Shown here piece by piece: positions 23,564 to 32,601 of a DNA stretch of 64,000 nt; position 1 is the first letter of the stretch, and each line of letters starts with the position of its first letter. The notes beneath the pieces are model-generated. The model had not been told where the DNA came from. It was given only the letters and a program-made list of their open reading frames with translations, and did no database searches. The stretch lies in the NCBI RefSeq assembly GCF_003605575.1, contig NZ_QKNY01000012.1, positions 1 to 64,000 on the forward strand, read 5' to 3'. The DNA is from Halonotius aquaticus. Its GTDB lineage: Archaea > Halobacteriota > Halobacteria > Halobacteriales > Haloferacaceae. The translations under genes were made by a program, and so were the position numbers.

Positions 23564-24820
23564 TCAGTTCCTACTGGATGGGTCTCCGAACACCTCACTC
23601 AGTTCGTCACGCATCGACTCGTGACGGTATCGCCGTTTCTCAGCCTCCGAAAGATAGTTCTGAGAAACGATTTCAGTACTTGATGAGCCTTGATCAGCGG
23701 CGATTCCCTCTAGTCCTTCCATCATCTGCTTGACGGCCTCGTTGTAGGTCGTATACCAGAACCGCCTCCCCATCTTGGCAGTTGGCGTCTCACCCTCAAC
23801 AGTGACACCGGCGAGCTCAGCGAGCTGTTTGAATCGGTTCGTGACCGTCTGCGGCGTGATGTGGCCCGTGGATGACCGATCAGATGGGAAGAGATAGCCC
23901 TCCCAGCCTGGCCCATCCAGATCAACGATTCGTTGTTTGAGTACGTCGATACCGAACAGTACTGTGACCTCGCCAGGGCCGTTCTTCCGATGCTCAAAGA
24001 CGATTCGGTTAGCCTCGCCATCATCAAGGACGAACTGATCCATCGTGAGCGAGGCAACCTCATTCGGCCGCAGTCCCCATGCTCCAAGAGCCAACACTAA
24101 CAGTCGTTCCTCGATGCTTTCGGCAGCCTCGTAGATCGCCCGCATACCGTCGGCGTCAACGGTTTTGTTGTCGGGGTTGTCAATCTCCCAGCGGAACTGA
24201 TCGTTGGCTCCATCGAGCGGATTGTACTTCGCGCCCTGAAACCTGACCTGATAGTCGTAGAACTGCTGTACGTCGCCGAGGTACTTGAGACGCGATTGAT
24301 CGGTCGAGAGCTGGCCTTTGAGTACGTCGAAGACAGCCATACAGCGGTCGTTTTCGGCCGGCCGTTCCTCAATATCATCGAGGTTCCGAGTGAGGCTGAC
24401 CGGCCCATGCAGCTGCTCGTAGATCCGTGTGTACTCCGCGAGCCGGGAGCGACGACTCGTGACAGTGGATTCAGCGAGTTGTCCACGATCTCGCTGCGTC
24501 GAGAGGTACCGCTTGATCGCTTCGAGTGTCTCGTCGTTCCGAATGCCCCAGTCGTACCCAGCATCGGTGTCGTAATCCCTCGAAGTATCGTCGCCGAGAC
24601 CGACTTCCTCCACGAAGAATTCCTTGGCAGTCAAGTCATGATGCTCCTGAAGGGCGTAGGACAACCCCGAGAAGCCGTGGTCGGCCAGCCACTCGTAGCT
24701 TGGCCGCCCGTGATCTGGGTCGTAATTGGCCTCTCGCATCGCCGGTCGAATCTCGCTGTAGTAGAAATCGACCAACTCGTCGAGTGACTTCCGCGACCAC
24801 TGGTACTGCGAATCGCTCAC
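23564..24820 (-). CDS. Tyrosine recombinase/integrase
   Basis: 418 residues. The N-terminal 200 residues fit a SAM-like core-binding domain. The catalytic half shows LVLALGAWGLRPNEVASLTM with the first catalytic Arg, FEHRKNGPGEVTVLF with a candidate catalytic Lys, TAKMGRRFWYTTY at the place of the usual HxxR (here KxxR), and SQNYLSEAEKRRY with the nucleophilic Tyr. The His replaced by Lys is a tolerated variant in some archaeal enzymes but worth checking. It converges on the gene at 23037, 11 bp apart. It may integrate or resolve the plasmid; no attachment site could be identified. Confidence 0.85.
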   Translation of the reverse strand: MSDSQYQWSRKSLDELVDFYYSEIRPAMREANYDPDHGRPSYEWLADHGFSGLSYALQEHHDLTAKEFFVEEVGLGDDTSRDYDTDAGYDWGIRNDETLEAIKRYLSTQRDRGQLAESTVTSRRSRLAEYTRIYEQLHGPVSLTRNLDDIEERPAENDRCMAVFDVLKGQLSTDQSRLKYLGDVQQFYDYQVRFQGAKYNPLDGANDQFRWEIDNPDNKTVDADGMRAIYEAAESIEERLLVLALGAWGLRPNEVASLTMDQFVLDDGEANRIVFEHRKNGPGEVTVLFGIDVLKQRIVDLDGPGWEGYLFPSDRSSTGHITPQTVTNRFKQLAELAGVTVEGETPTAKMGRRFWYTTYNEAVKQMMEGLEGIAADQGSSSTEIVSQNYLSEAEKRRYRHESMRDELSEVFGDPSSRN

Positions 24821-25396
24821 GGGAACCGCCTCGCCGTGGTTTGGGGTGATTTGATATCGGCCATTCTCTGGGAGTAGCGTTTATCTCACAGCTATCTAAT
24901 ACTTTTGGTAAGTCAGGTGTCCCACGTAGACAACATACTAAGTAATGTATATCCTGTGAACTTGCCCAAGCGCGAATAAATCATATGACGCTACATAAAA
25001 TCAATTAAAATTTGACCTTTAGCAAGCCACAGATTGCGATTCACCACGCGAATTCTCGGAGTATTGTTCGTGAGATCGAGTGTTCGATAGCGTTCAAAGA
25101 TTTTGCCCGCGAGCGCGAAGTCGTCAATAAGTCCCGCAGGTAAGAGAGAAGTCAATCGGCGACGTATCTCAGTGTTGGGGTAATTCTGTTTTCACACTTT
25201 TCTCTACACGTTTACAACGACAAACTGACCAAGGTGCATTCACTCGACTTTCGGCTGTTATCCGAATACGGATGCACAGAGAACACAAGGCAATGGTTCT
25301 GAACACATATTCGACCAGACTGTATGTAGAATATATTAACATTCAACATCCGTCCCCGAGGATTAATTGTCACTACACAATATCTATCGAATAACC
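24821..25396. other. AT-rich intergenic region without a convincing gene
   Basis: About 575 bp. An open stretch on the plus strand ending at a TAA near 25130 (segment HHANSRSIVREIECSIAFKD) has no start codon and could be a gene fragment. The minus-strand frame over 25212-25430 has unnatural composition. TATA-like ATATATTAAC lies near 25330, about 65 bp before the HNH gene. The boundary between higher and lower GC also lies here. Confidence 0.5.
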
Positions 25397-25942
25397 ATGC
25401 CCCCCGATTATCCAAGCAACTGGGACTCAATCCGAAAGGACGTGTATAGTCGAGATGATTACCGATGTCAAGAATGTGGAGATCGTGGTGGCCCGTACGG
25501 TTCTACAGAATTACACGCTCATCATATTGTCCCGTTAGGTTCCGGGGGAACCAATGATATGGATAATCTCATAACTCTCTGTGATTCCTGTCATATGAGT
25601 ATCCATGGTAAAAATACATCTCCGACTGCGGTAAGTAGAAATAAGAAAGGTCGTCTTCACAGAGATGCTGAGCAGGGGATCAATGAGGAAGTCAACGGAT
25701 GCCCCAACTGTGGAGAATGGGCTTTGTCTGTTCAATGGTACCGTCACGATTTCCTGAGCAAAGCCAAGCTGATTACATGTGAAAACTGTCGAACACTATT
25801 CAAAGAAACCGTACTGGGAAAAAATGGATCAGCAACATACAAACTCAGAGAAGTAGATGATGTGAATGATGTTCCCACGGTTTCTTCAGCTGTGTTTTAC
25901 GAGATAAGGAAACATAAAAAATTAGGAACTTTCTTCGGGTAA
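25397..25942 (+). CDS. HNH endonuclease with additional zinc pairs
   Basis: About 181 residues from ATG 25397. The in-frame ATG 30 bp earlier is less likely, as the family starts at the tryptophan/arginine-rich NWDSIRKDVYSRDDY segment. The HNH nuclease core is clear: CQECGDRGG, LHAHHIVPLGSGGTNDMDNL, LCDSCHMSIHG. A second domain has CPNCGEW and CENCRTLF at about 88-135, forming another zinc site. HNH proteins of this size act as restriction or homing-type nucleases or repair factors. It precedes the SNF2 helicase gene on the same strand by about 170 bp and may belong to its module. Confidence 0.85.
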   Translation: MPPDYPSNWDSIRKDVYSRDDYRCQECGDRGGPYGSTELHAHHIVPLGSGGTNDMDNLITLCDSCHMSIHGKNTSPTAVSRNKKGRLHRDAEQGINEEVNGCPNCGEWALSVQWYRHDFLSKAKLITCENCRTLFKETVLGKNGSATYKLREVDDVNDVPTVSSAVFYEIRKHKKLGTFFG

Positions 25943-26109
25943 ATAGTTATAGGGAGTAATATAAACTCAAATACTCAACTATTCTCACAGAATAATATAG
26001 ATACTAACGGGTGGCACATGTAGCCGAAAGAATATAATATTCTTTTTTGGTGTTGCAAGGTACTAAATCCCCACACTCCCACAGAAATCTCACGAAACAT
26101 AAACGTAGT

Positions 26110-29100
26110 ATGCTTGTTCTTCATACGGTTACAGATGAGTGCGGTAGAATCTACCTTTGGGCAGAGGATTCTACACTCCCTCGTTCACGACAAAATCAAC
26201 ACCCGACAGCAGACAGAATAGGTGCAAATAAGCACCCGTTTACTGTTGACAATGTAACTCTCAGCGACATTCTTTCGGAAATAGAATATGAGTTATCAAA
26301 TACAGAGTTGAGAACTCTCACAATCTATTTACCAACAAGTCAAACTTCTCCTCAACCATCACCATCGATCCAGCAAGAAGACACTGAAGAAAATAATTCA
26401 ATGTCTCTTGCCCCGTGGCTCATTTCGGCAGTAGAAATTAATTCGATAGATGCTCCATTAATTCTCACGCATCTTTCGAAGGAGACCAATAGTTACTGGG
26501 GAACCAATATCGAACCAGGACAGACTGTCCATTACTGGAAGTCTGTGTGCTCGGTTGCAGAGTCTTTCGTTGACTCCGGACAGGTTGCTCCACACCTTGC
26601 AGAAAAAGGTGGGTCTATCACAGGTACTTGGCGTGCGTTCCCTTCAGAAGCCGATGATATTGATCAAATTGTGGAATTGATAGAGGCAATGCCACCACTA
26701 GCACGGACATCCGTAGAAATTGGATCAGGCCAACATAGACCGCATAAATACCCTATTACCCGTTCCTCGAAAGAGGTCTTGACACGTACACTGGATAGGC
26801 TGGTTAATACGTTGGTGAAAGAGCGCTTATCTACGACAGAGGCCGATTTAGCTTCTCATGAATTAGATCCTGTCAATCAACAGTGGATAGCTACGCTCGT
26901 TGAAAAAGGAACTTCGATTGAGGCTGATTCCGAATCGATTGCTAAACTTCGAGAGCAGCTTGACGAATGGAGTCGCCCTTCGATGACCGAAAACGAGCAG
27001 AGCGTAAGACTTTGCTTCCAACTGAAAGAGCCAGATTTGGACACTGGATCGGTGATGTCGGACCCAGAACAGGAACCGATTGTTCCCGATGGCTGGACAA
27101 TTGAACTGCTACTCCAATCGGAAAACGATCCGAGCCTCGTGGTTGAGACGAGCGACCTGTGGCAATCAGATCGCTCAACATCGAAAATACTCGCACGCCA
27201 CCTCAACCAACCCAGTCAGATTCTACAAAACGAGTTGGAGCGTGCCTCTAAACTATATCCCCGACTAAAAGACGAACTTGATCAATCGAAACCGACCGAG
27301 ATCAAGTTATCGAATAGCGAAGCTACTGAATTTCTGCAAAAATATGCAGATAACTTGCGGCAAGCAGGGTTTGGGCTGATACTCCCTGACTGGTGGGGAG
27401 AGCCCCCGAAACAACTTGGTGCTCGGTTGGTTGTAGGCGACACTGACGACGAGTTTGAGACTACCGGTAGTGGTCTGGGAATCGAACAACTGTGCGGGCT
27501 CGATTGGGAGATCGTCGTGGGAGATGACACTCTCTCCGAAGATGAGTTGCAAGAGCTATCTTCATTCAAGCGTTCGCTCGTACACTTCCAGGGTAAGTGG
27601 GTTCCAGTGCAGGACGACGAGGTAAAATCGGCAATGGATCTTCTTGATCGTGAACAAGAACGCACACTTGAAGAAGCACTTCAGGCAGACACTGAAATCA
27701 ATGAGGACAAGGTTAGCCTCCCCGTCGTCGAAAAAAGATTGGAAGGTTCATTCAAGAAGCTATTTGAGCAGGACTACGAGACATGGGTCGAAAAAATAGA
27801 CACCCCTTCTGAATTTGACGGTGAATTGCGCTCATATCAAAAAACGGGCTTAGGTTGGATCTCTTATCTCGAAAATAACGGATTTGGTGGTTGCTTGGCA
27901 GATGATATGGGACTTGGGAAGACGATTCAGGTTCTCGCACGTCTGGTTCAGGAGCGGTCGGCTGATCCAATGGTTGGTCCAACGTTAGTAGTATGTCCGC
28001 TGTCTGTTGTGTACAACTGGAAAAGTGAGGCGAACAAGTTTACTCCTGACCTGACAGTGCATATCCACCACGGCCAAGGTCGAATGTCGGGAGATGATCT
28101 TACCAGTGCCATAGAACACCACAATATAATCATTACTACGTACGGGACAGCGAGGAGTGATATCGACCAATTGCAAGACGTTCAATTCCATAGGATCGTC
28201 CTTGATGAGGCACAAAAGATCAAAAACACATCAGCCGGTCGTACACGGGCAATTAGGTCGCTGTCCGCCCATCATCGGTTGGCGTTAACCGGAACGCCGA
28301 TTGAGAACCGCTTGAGCGAATTGTGGTCTATAATGGAGTTCTGTAACCCTGGTCTACTCGGATCTGAGAAACAGTTCAGAAACGCTTTTTCAAAACCGAT
28401 TGAGGAACGAGGAGATATCGAGAAAATGAACCAACTCAGGCAACTTATACGACCATTCGTATTGCGGCGTGAGAAAACGGATGAGTCAATAATCGACGAT
28501 CTCCCGGAGAAGTCAGAAAAAAAGGAGTACTGTGGACTCACTGAAGAGCAAGCAACTCTATATAAGGCAGTAGCAGATGAAATTTTCGACCAAATTGAAC
28601 AGGCCCGAGATATCGAACGTAGGGGGAAAATTCTGAAACTGATCGGGAATCTCAAATCGATTTGTAATCATCCACGTCAGTACCTGAATGACGATCAGCG
28701 TATCAGAGATAGATCGGGTAAACTTACGGTGCTTGATGACCTCGTTAAGAAGATATCTGACTATGACGAGAAAGGGCTTATATTCACTCAATATACCCAG
28801 ATGGCAGAGCTATTGTTAGAACACTTACGAGCCCAAGGTTATCGTGTGTTCTATCTCTACGGAGACACGCCGAAAGAGGAACGTGAAGAAATGATTGATG
28901 AATTCGAAGACGCTAACGGATCCTGTTTCTTCCTATTGTCACTGCATGCTGGCGGCACCGGTATCAATCTCACGCCAGCCAACTATGTTATTCACTATGA
29001 CCGGTGGTGGAACCCAGCTGTCGAAAAACAAGCAACTGATCGAGCATATCGGATTGGGCAGAATAACAATGTTCAGGTGTACAAACTAATTTGTCGGGGA

Positions 29101-29247
29101 ACAATCGAAGAATCGATAGACCAGATCATTGAGAGCAAGCGAGACTTAGCAGAACAAGTACTGGCCGATAGTGATGAATGGGTAACCGAACTTTCAGATG
29201 AGGAGTTACGTGAACTGGTATCGTTATCAGCGGACTCTATAGTATGA
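26110..29247 (+). CDS. SNF2-family helicase with SNF2-associated (DUF3670-like) domain
   Basis: About 1045 residues from ATG 26110 (MLVLHTVTDECGRIYLW), chosen because a TATA-like ATATAATAT lies at about 26031-26039 and family members begin this way; ATG 26047 is an alternative. The N-terminal 440 residues are unassigned. CGLDWEIVVGDDTLSEDELQ near 462 marks the SNF2-associated domain. The motor domain follows: YQKTGLGWISYL, DDMGLGKT (Walker A, near 598), LDEAQKIKN (box II), LTGTPIENRLSELW, and the C-terminal lobe GLIFTQYTQMAELL, SLHAGGTGINLTPA and DRAYRIGQ. These enzymes translocate on duplex DNA and remodel bound proteins; relatives sit in defence islands. It overlaps the HhH gene by 4 bp, so they are a functional pair. 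Confidence 0.9.
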   Translation: MLVLHTVTDECGRIYLWAEDSTLPRSRQNQHPTADRIGANKHPFTVDNVTLSDILSEIEYELSNTELRTLTIYLPTSQTSPQPSPSIQQEDTEENNSMSLAPWLISAVEINSIDAPLILTHLSKETNSYWGTNIEPGQTVHYWKSVCSVAESFVDSGQVAPHLAEKGGSITGTWRAFPSEADDIDQIVELIEAMPPLARTSVEIGSGQHRPHKYPITRSSKEVLTRTLDRLVNTLVKERLSTTEADLASHELDPVNQQWIATLVEKGTSIEADSESIAKLREQLDEWSRPSMTENEQSVRLCFQLKEPDLDTGSVMSDPEQEPIVPDGWTIELLLQSENDPSLVVETSDLWQSDRSTSKILARHLNQPSQILQNELERASKLYPRLKDELDQSKPTEIKLSNSEATEFLQKYADNLRQAGFGLILPDWWGEPPKQLGARLVVGDTDDEFETTGSGLGIEQLCGLDWEIVVGDDTLSEDELQELSSFKRSLVHFQGKWVPVQDDEVKSAMDLLDREQERTLEEALQADTEINEDKVSLPVVEKRLEGSFKKLFEQDYETWVEKIDTPSEFDGELRSYQKTGLGWISYLENNGFGGCLADDMGLGKTIQVLARLVQERSADPMVGPTLVVCPLSVVYNWKSEANKFTPDLTVHIHHGQGRMSGDDLTSAIEHHNIIITTYGTARSDIDQLQDVQFHRIVLDEAQKIKNTSAGRTRAIRSLSAHHRLALTGTPIENRLSELWSIMEFCNPGLLGSEKQFRNAFSKPIEERGDIEKMNQLRQLIRPFVLRREKTDESIIDDLPEKSEKKEYCGLTEEQATLYKAVADEIFDQIEQARDIERRGKILKLIGNLKSICNHPRQYLNDDQRIRDRSGKLTVLDDLVKKISDYDEKGLIFTQYTQMAELLLEHLRAQGYRVFYLYGDTPKEEREEMIDEFEDANGSCFFLLSLHAGGTGINLTPANYVIHYDRWWNPAVEKQATDRAYRIGQNNNVQVYKLICRGTIEESIDQIIESKRDLAEQVLADSDEWVTELSDEELRELVSLSADSIV

Positions 29248-30236
29248 CTCAATCTGATGGAAGTAGTGTTGATGACACGGAGAAGGAACCGCAAAACCTG
29301 AGCAGCGCGTGGTGGAAGCATCGCTTTCAGGAGACAAGTTCATCAGTTGAGGTTACCGACGAGTCGTTGAAAGAATCTGTTGGCGAATTTTGGACTGAGA
29401 TACCTGAAGAATATGAGATGCCTTCCGAGGATATTCAAGTAGCTAGTAAGACAGAATTAGCATCGCTTGGTGAACCGCCCGAAGAATTCAGCAGAGTTTT
29501 TGAGATAGTTGATCACCTCCATGGAGAAATACAAACGATACAGAGCCCACAGACGGAATACACGGCGGAAACGCCAATTGCCACCGTAGTAGAACAAATA
29601 CCACGTGCTGGAACGATTATCGTGAAGAATCTGGAATCAGAGGGTTTTGAGACACTAAGTGATCTAGAAGGGACTACTGTCAGTGAATTACTAGAAATAA
29701 ACCGTGTTGGAACGGAAACAGCACAGCGATTGGTTGATTTCACCCAGAATCAAATTACAAAGAGTCGGGAAGAGAAGCCGAAAAATAACCGACGATCTAC
29801 TCGGGACGATACTCAACTCAAAGAGATTGTTGATCAAATTTCAGGCTTTGGAGATGTTAGTCGAAAGAAGATTGAAAAATCAGGATATGAGACTGCAGGA
29901 GATGTCCGTGCTGCAACGTGCGAAGAACTGGCGGATATTGAACAAATAGGGGAAGGAACCATCTCCAAATTAATTGAGTACTTAGAAATTCGCACAGAGA
30001 ACTCAGTTTCAACTCCGGAGGAAGACCAACTAGATGACACCCCAGTGGAAGATTTCGCGGCAGACGTACCGAGAGTAGGTCGAGTATTGGTAACTAAATT
30101 GAACCAAGCAGGATACAAGACGGTAGGAGATCTTCGAACCGCGTCTATTGACGAGTTAACAGACGTTGAGCATATCGGTCAGAGTAAAGCAGAGTTACTT
30201 TTGCAGCACGCCAATCCCGACGGTTCTATCAAATAA
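29244..30236 (+). CDS. Triple helix-hairpin-helix protein paired with SNF2 helicase
   Basis: 330 residues. After about 110 unassigned residues there are three copies of a helix-hairpin-helix unit: IPRAGTIIVKNLESEGFETL to INRVGTETAQRLV (112-165), ISGFGDVSRKKIEKSGYETA to IEQIGEGTISKLI (198-250) and VPRVGRVLVTKLNQAGYKTV to VEHIGQSKAELLL (270-325). Such repeats bind the DNA backbone without sequence preference, as in RadA, ligase and topoisomerase V. The start overlaps the SNF2 stop (ATGA). It is likely the DNA-grip subunit of a SNF2 complex. No catalytic domain is visible. Confidence 0.8.
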   Translation: MTQSDGSSVDDTEKEPQNLSSAWWKHRFQETSSSVEVTDESLKESVGEFWTEIPEEYEMPSEDIQVASKTELASLGEPPEEFSRVFEIVDHLHGEIQTIQSPQTEYTAETPIATVVEQIPRAGTIIVKNLESEGFETLSDLEGTTVSELLEINRVGTETAQRLVDFTQNQITKSREEKPKNNRRSTRDDTQLKEIVDQISGFGDVSRKKIEKSGYETAGDVRAATCEELADIEQIGEGTISKLIEYLEIRTENSVSTPEEDQLDDTPVEDFAADVPRVGRVLVTKLNQAGYKTVGDLRTASIDELTDVEHIGQSKAELLLQHANPDGSIK

Positions 30237-30376
30237 ATTATATCATGTGATCTTTCTCAGCGTGAGGGACAGTATCGGGAGCATCCTCAAGCAAGAGAGT
30301 GCCATCGTCGAACGAGAGACGCATTCAGTTCGGCCTCCAGCGGGGACGTATTTGTCGCTGCTGGGAACAAAGCGGA

Positions 30377-30799
30377 TCAATTATCACTTGTGTTACTGTC
30401 ACCGATATTTGCCAGTCTGGCTTGAATTTCCTCGGCATCCGCCTCAGAAAGTCCCTCAACACCGAACTGGACGAGTAGCGGGTAGAAGTGGCGGTTCTTC
30501 TTGAACTCATCCTGCCCAGCCTTGCGGAGTTTCAGTTGGGACTCAAGGTAGGTATCCTCCATCTCGTCGAGGACATCGTCGGGAATGTAGATCGTCCGCC
30601 CGTTCCACTCCTCCTTGATATTCATTTTCGTTTTACTCGTTACGTTCGTTTCACTCGTTGAAGTCATTTCGGGTGTTTCGGTCGATGAACCGGTTTCCAC
30701 CGTTTCACTCACCTCACTCGTTTCGCCGGAATCGGCCTCATCGTCTTCATCTTCGTAGTTGCCCTCAATGCCGGAAGCATCACCCCAGCCGTCACTCAT
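30377..30799 (-). CDS. ParA partner protein, putative centromere binder
   Basis: 140 residues. Residues 1-60 are acidic and then Ser/Thr/Glu-repetitive (SETSEVSETVETGSSTETPE). The C-terminal 80 residues start RTIYIPDDVLDEMEDTYLES, resembling a ribbon-helix-helix-type start, and are helical. It overlaps parA by 4 bp, the usual place for the ParB/RHH partner. The Ser/Thr-rich segment is encoded by DNA carrying the same GTTTCACTCG-type boxes found upstream of parA, so the gene may contain part of the centromere. Haloarchaeal plasmids often pair ParA with such short proteins. Confidence 0.8.
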   Translation of the reverse strand: MSDGWGDASGIEGNYEDEDDEADSGETSEVSETVETGSSTETPEMTSTSETNVTSKTKMNIKEEWNGRTIYIPDDVLDEMEDTYLESQLKLRKAGQDEFKKNRHFYPLLVQFGVEGLSEADAEEIQARLANIGDSNTSDN

Positions 30800-31614
30800 G
30801 CTTTCACCTCCTCAGGTGCAGTCTTCTCAAACGTTTCGTCGAACAGGTCGGCGATGTCGTTAAACAAATCGCGTGCATCCTCAACGCGCTGATTCTCCTT
30901 CCCGTAGCCGAATATCGATACACCCTCTCCAATCGATTGGGAGAGGTCAGTCCGCTTTGGGATCTCGAAAATCGGCAACGAGTACGCCGATTTGATCTCC
31001 TCAATCGTATCGCGGTGTTCGGAGTTCTGCTCCACACGATTACAGACTATAGCGAGCCGATTGATGTCACCGTAGGCTGGTTCAAGCGAACTCAATTGCT
31101 TTGCGAAAATCTGGAGGCTGTTGGCGTTGAGCTTCTCAGGAATCACGGGGATGACGACATTGCCGGTCGCGACGAGGGCGTTGTCGGTGAGGACGTTCAG
31201 GGATGGTGGCGTGTCGACGATGATGTAGTCATAGTCCTTGTCGAGTTCGTCGAGAGTCATCTCCAAGCGCTCACGGCTTTTAGGTGCCTCAAGCAACGTC
31301 TGGATGTTCTTGTTGTTCGCGAGCTTCTCGCTGGCGGGAAGGATGTCGAATTCCTCGTGCTTGACGATGATATCGTTCACCGACTCCATCTGGTCGAAAT
31401 CGAGTACATCGAAGAGTGTCGTACGGTCGGTATCGTAATACAGTTCGTTGTAGCCAAGCGAGCAGGTGAGCCCCCCGTGGTAGTCGATATCAACCAAGAG
31501 GACATCGTGGCCTCGGGCGGAGAGTGCGCCGCCAGTATGAATGACATCAGTTGTCTTCCCCGCGCCTCCTTTCTGATTCGCCACCGTGATTCGTGCCGTG
31601 TTAGTGTCGGTCAT
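30796..31614 (-). CDS. parA: ParA-family partition ATPase
   Basis: 272 residues. The deviant Walker A KGGAGKTTDVIHTGG is near residue 14, DIDYHGGLTCSLGY follows near 43 (the usual D-x-D-P-Q is DIDYHG), and the Walker B-like YDYIIVDTPPSLN is near 130. C-terminal features (IVCNRVEQNSEHRDTIEEI, LPIFEIPKRTDLSQSIGEG) are typical of plasmid ParA. It uses ATP-driven DNA binding to separate plasmid copies. It forms an operon with the partner gene downstream and has iteron-like repeats upstream. Confidence 0.95.
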   Translation of the reverse strand: MTDTNTARITVANQKGGAGKTTDVIHTGGALSARGHDVLLVDIDYHGGLTCSLGYNELYYDTDRTTLFDVLDFDQMESVNDIIVKHEEFDILPASEKLANNKNIQTLLEAPKSRERLEMTLDELDKDYDYIIVDTPPSLNVLTDNALVATGNVVIPVIPEKLNANSLQIFAKQLSSLEPAYGDINRLAIVCNRVEQNSEHRDTIEEIKSAYSLPIFEIPKRTDLSQSIGEGVSIFGYGKENQRVEDARDLFNDIADLFDETFEKTAPEEVKA

Positions 31615-31800
31615 TTCTTTCGTTTTCCTCGTTGTGTTCGTTTCGTTCGTTTTGGTCGTTTAGTTCGGTGCGTTCGGTGAGGGTGTTTCACTCGGTGAAA
31701 GGATTACTACGGCATTAAAACCAACTGTTCGTTCCGCTCATTGAGATAAACGCACTCGTTGCTATCAATTTATTCGTTCTGTTCGTTTCACTCGTTTAAT
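31615..31800. repeat. Iteron-like repeats upstream of parA (candidate centromere)
   Basis: Repeats of the type CGTTCGTTT and GTTTCACTCG fill 31620-31800. The 16-mer GTTCGTTTCACTCGTT at 31781-31796 recurs exactly inside the partner gene at 30644-30659, and GTTTCACTC cores are also at 31685-31693 and 30702-30710. Repeats around parA usually serve as parS/operator sites. Confidence 0.65.
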
Positions 31801-31889
31801 TCGTTATTGTTATTCCGCGCATTTACAGCGGGAACCAGGGCTACTCTCAGGACGAATAGAGAGATCGTGATTTAACGCCAATCGAGTAA

Positions 31890-31920
31890 GAGTTTTAACT
31901 GTTACCGAATTATTGGTAAT
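31890..31920 (+). promoter_or_regulatory. Promoter and operator of the second HTH/nucleotidyltransferase pair
   Basis: AGTTTTAA (TATA-like) at about 31891-31898, followed by the inverted repeat TTACC (31902-31906) / GGTAA (31915-31919), ending 7 bp before ATG 31927. An operator between TATA and start fits repression by the first gene's HTH product. Confidence 0.5.
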
Positions 31921-31926
31921 CAACAG

Positions 31927-32601
31927 ATGTATGAGGTTCTCGATGACACGGCGGCACAGACTATCCTCGCCATCGAGAGTGGTGACTCCATCCGCCGTGT
32001 CGCCCAACACCTTCAAACACCGTATGAGACGGTACGACAGGCCGTCAATCGGCTGGAAGACGTAGGCTACGTCACCTATGACGACGGCCTCTCAGTCGTC
32101 GACGAGCAGGTGAGGGACGCAGCCCGCGAGCTCGTCGCGGCCAGCGCCGGCGTTAGTCCACCATCCATCGAGGAAGCCTACGTCATCCCCCAGTTCGGAG
32201 ACTGGCCGTTCGCATTCACACGGATCGACGCCGTTTACGTGTGGACCCAGGGCGGCTACCAAGTTGGTCGCGAGCCCGACGACTATCCACTGTTCCTGGC
32301 TGTTCGTGAGCAAGATGTCAATGCCTGGGAGGCGTTTTTCGATTCGTTCGGCCTCCCTACCGCATTCGAGCGGCAGCCCCAAGACGAGCTGGACGGGGCA
32401 CTGCATATTGTCGTCGAGCCACGCTCCTCACTCGACATTGAACACGTCGAGGGGTACCCGGTTATCCCGAGAGCAGAGACGATCGAGTATATGCGTGAGA
32501 ACTACGCCCAGTTCCAGTCGGCACTAGCCATGCTCGACCGGATGTACGAAGACATCGATCTCGGCGTCACGTACCGGGAGATGGAACGAGCGCAGCCATG
32601 A
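31927..32601 (+). CDS. Winged-helix regulator, antitoxin-like partner (second pair)
   Basis: 224 residues. An N-terminal HTH (QTILAIESGDSIRRVAQHLQ, PYETVRQAVNRLEDVGYVTY) is followed by an acidic domain with strand segments (FAFTRIDAVYVWTQGGYQVG, DYPLFLAVREQDVNAWEAFF). The stop overlaps the nucleotidyltransferase start (ATGA). The layout matches the pair at 5422-7148, although the proteins are clearly different. An AbiEi-like antitoxin role is inferred. Confidence 0.8.
   Translation: MYEVLDDTAAQTILAIESGDSIRRVAQHLQTPYETVRQAVNRLEDVGYVTYDDGLSVVDEQVRDAARELVAASAGVSPPSIEEAYVIPQFGDWPFAFTRIDAVYVWTQGGYQVGREPDDYPLFLAVREQDVNAWEAFFDSFGLPTAFERQPQDELDGALHIVVEPRSSLDIEHVEGYPVIPRAETIEYMRENYAQFQSALAMLDRMYEDIDLGVTYREMERAQP

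Noticed and set aside
25212-25430. Minus-strand frame before the HNH gene
   Set aside because: Composition and overlap with the HNH promoter region make it unlikely.
30658-31680. Long plus-strand frame opposite parA and its partner
   Set aside because: It is the shadow of two overlapping genes with clear ParA motifs; GC-rich archaeal genes often leave long antisense frames.
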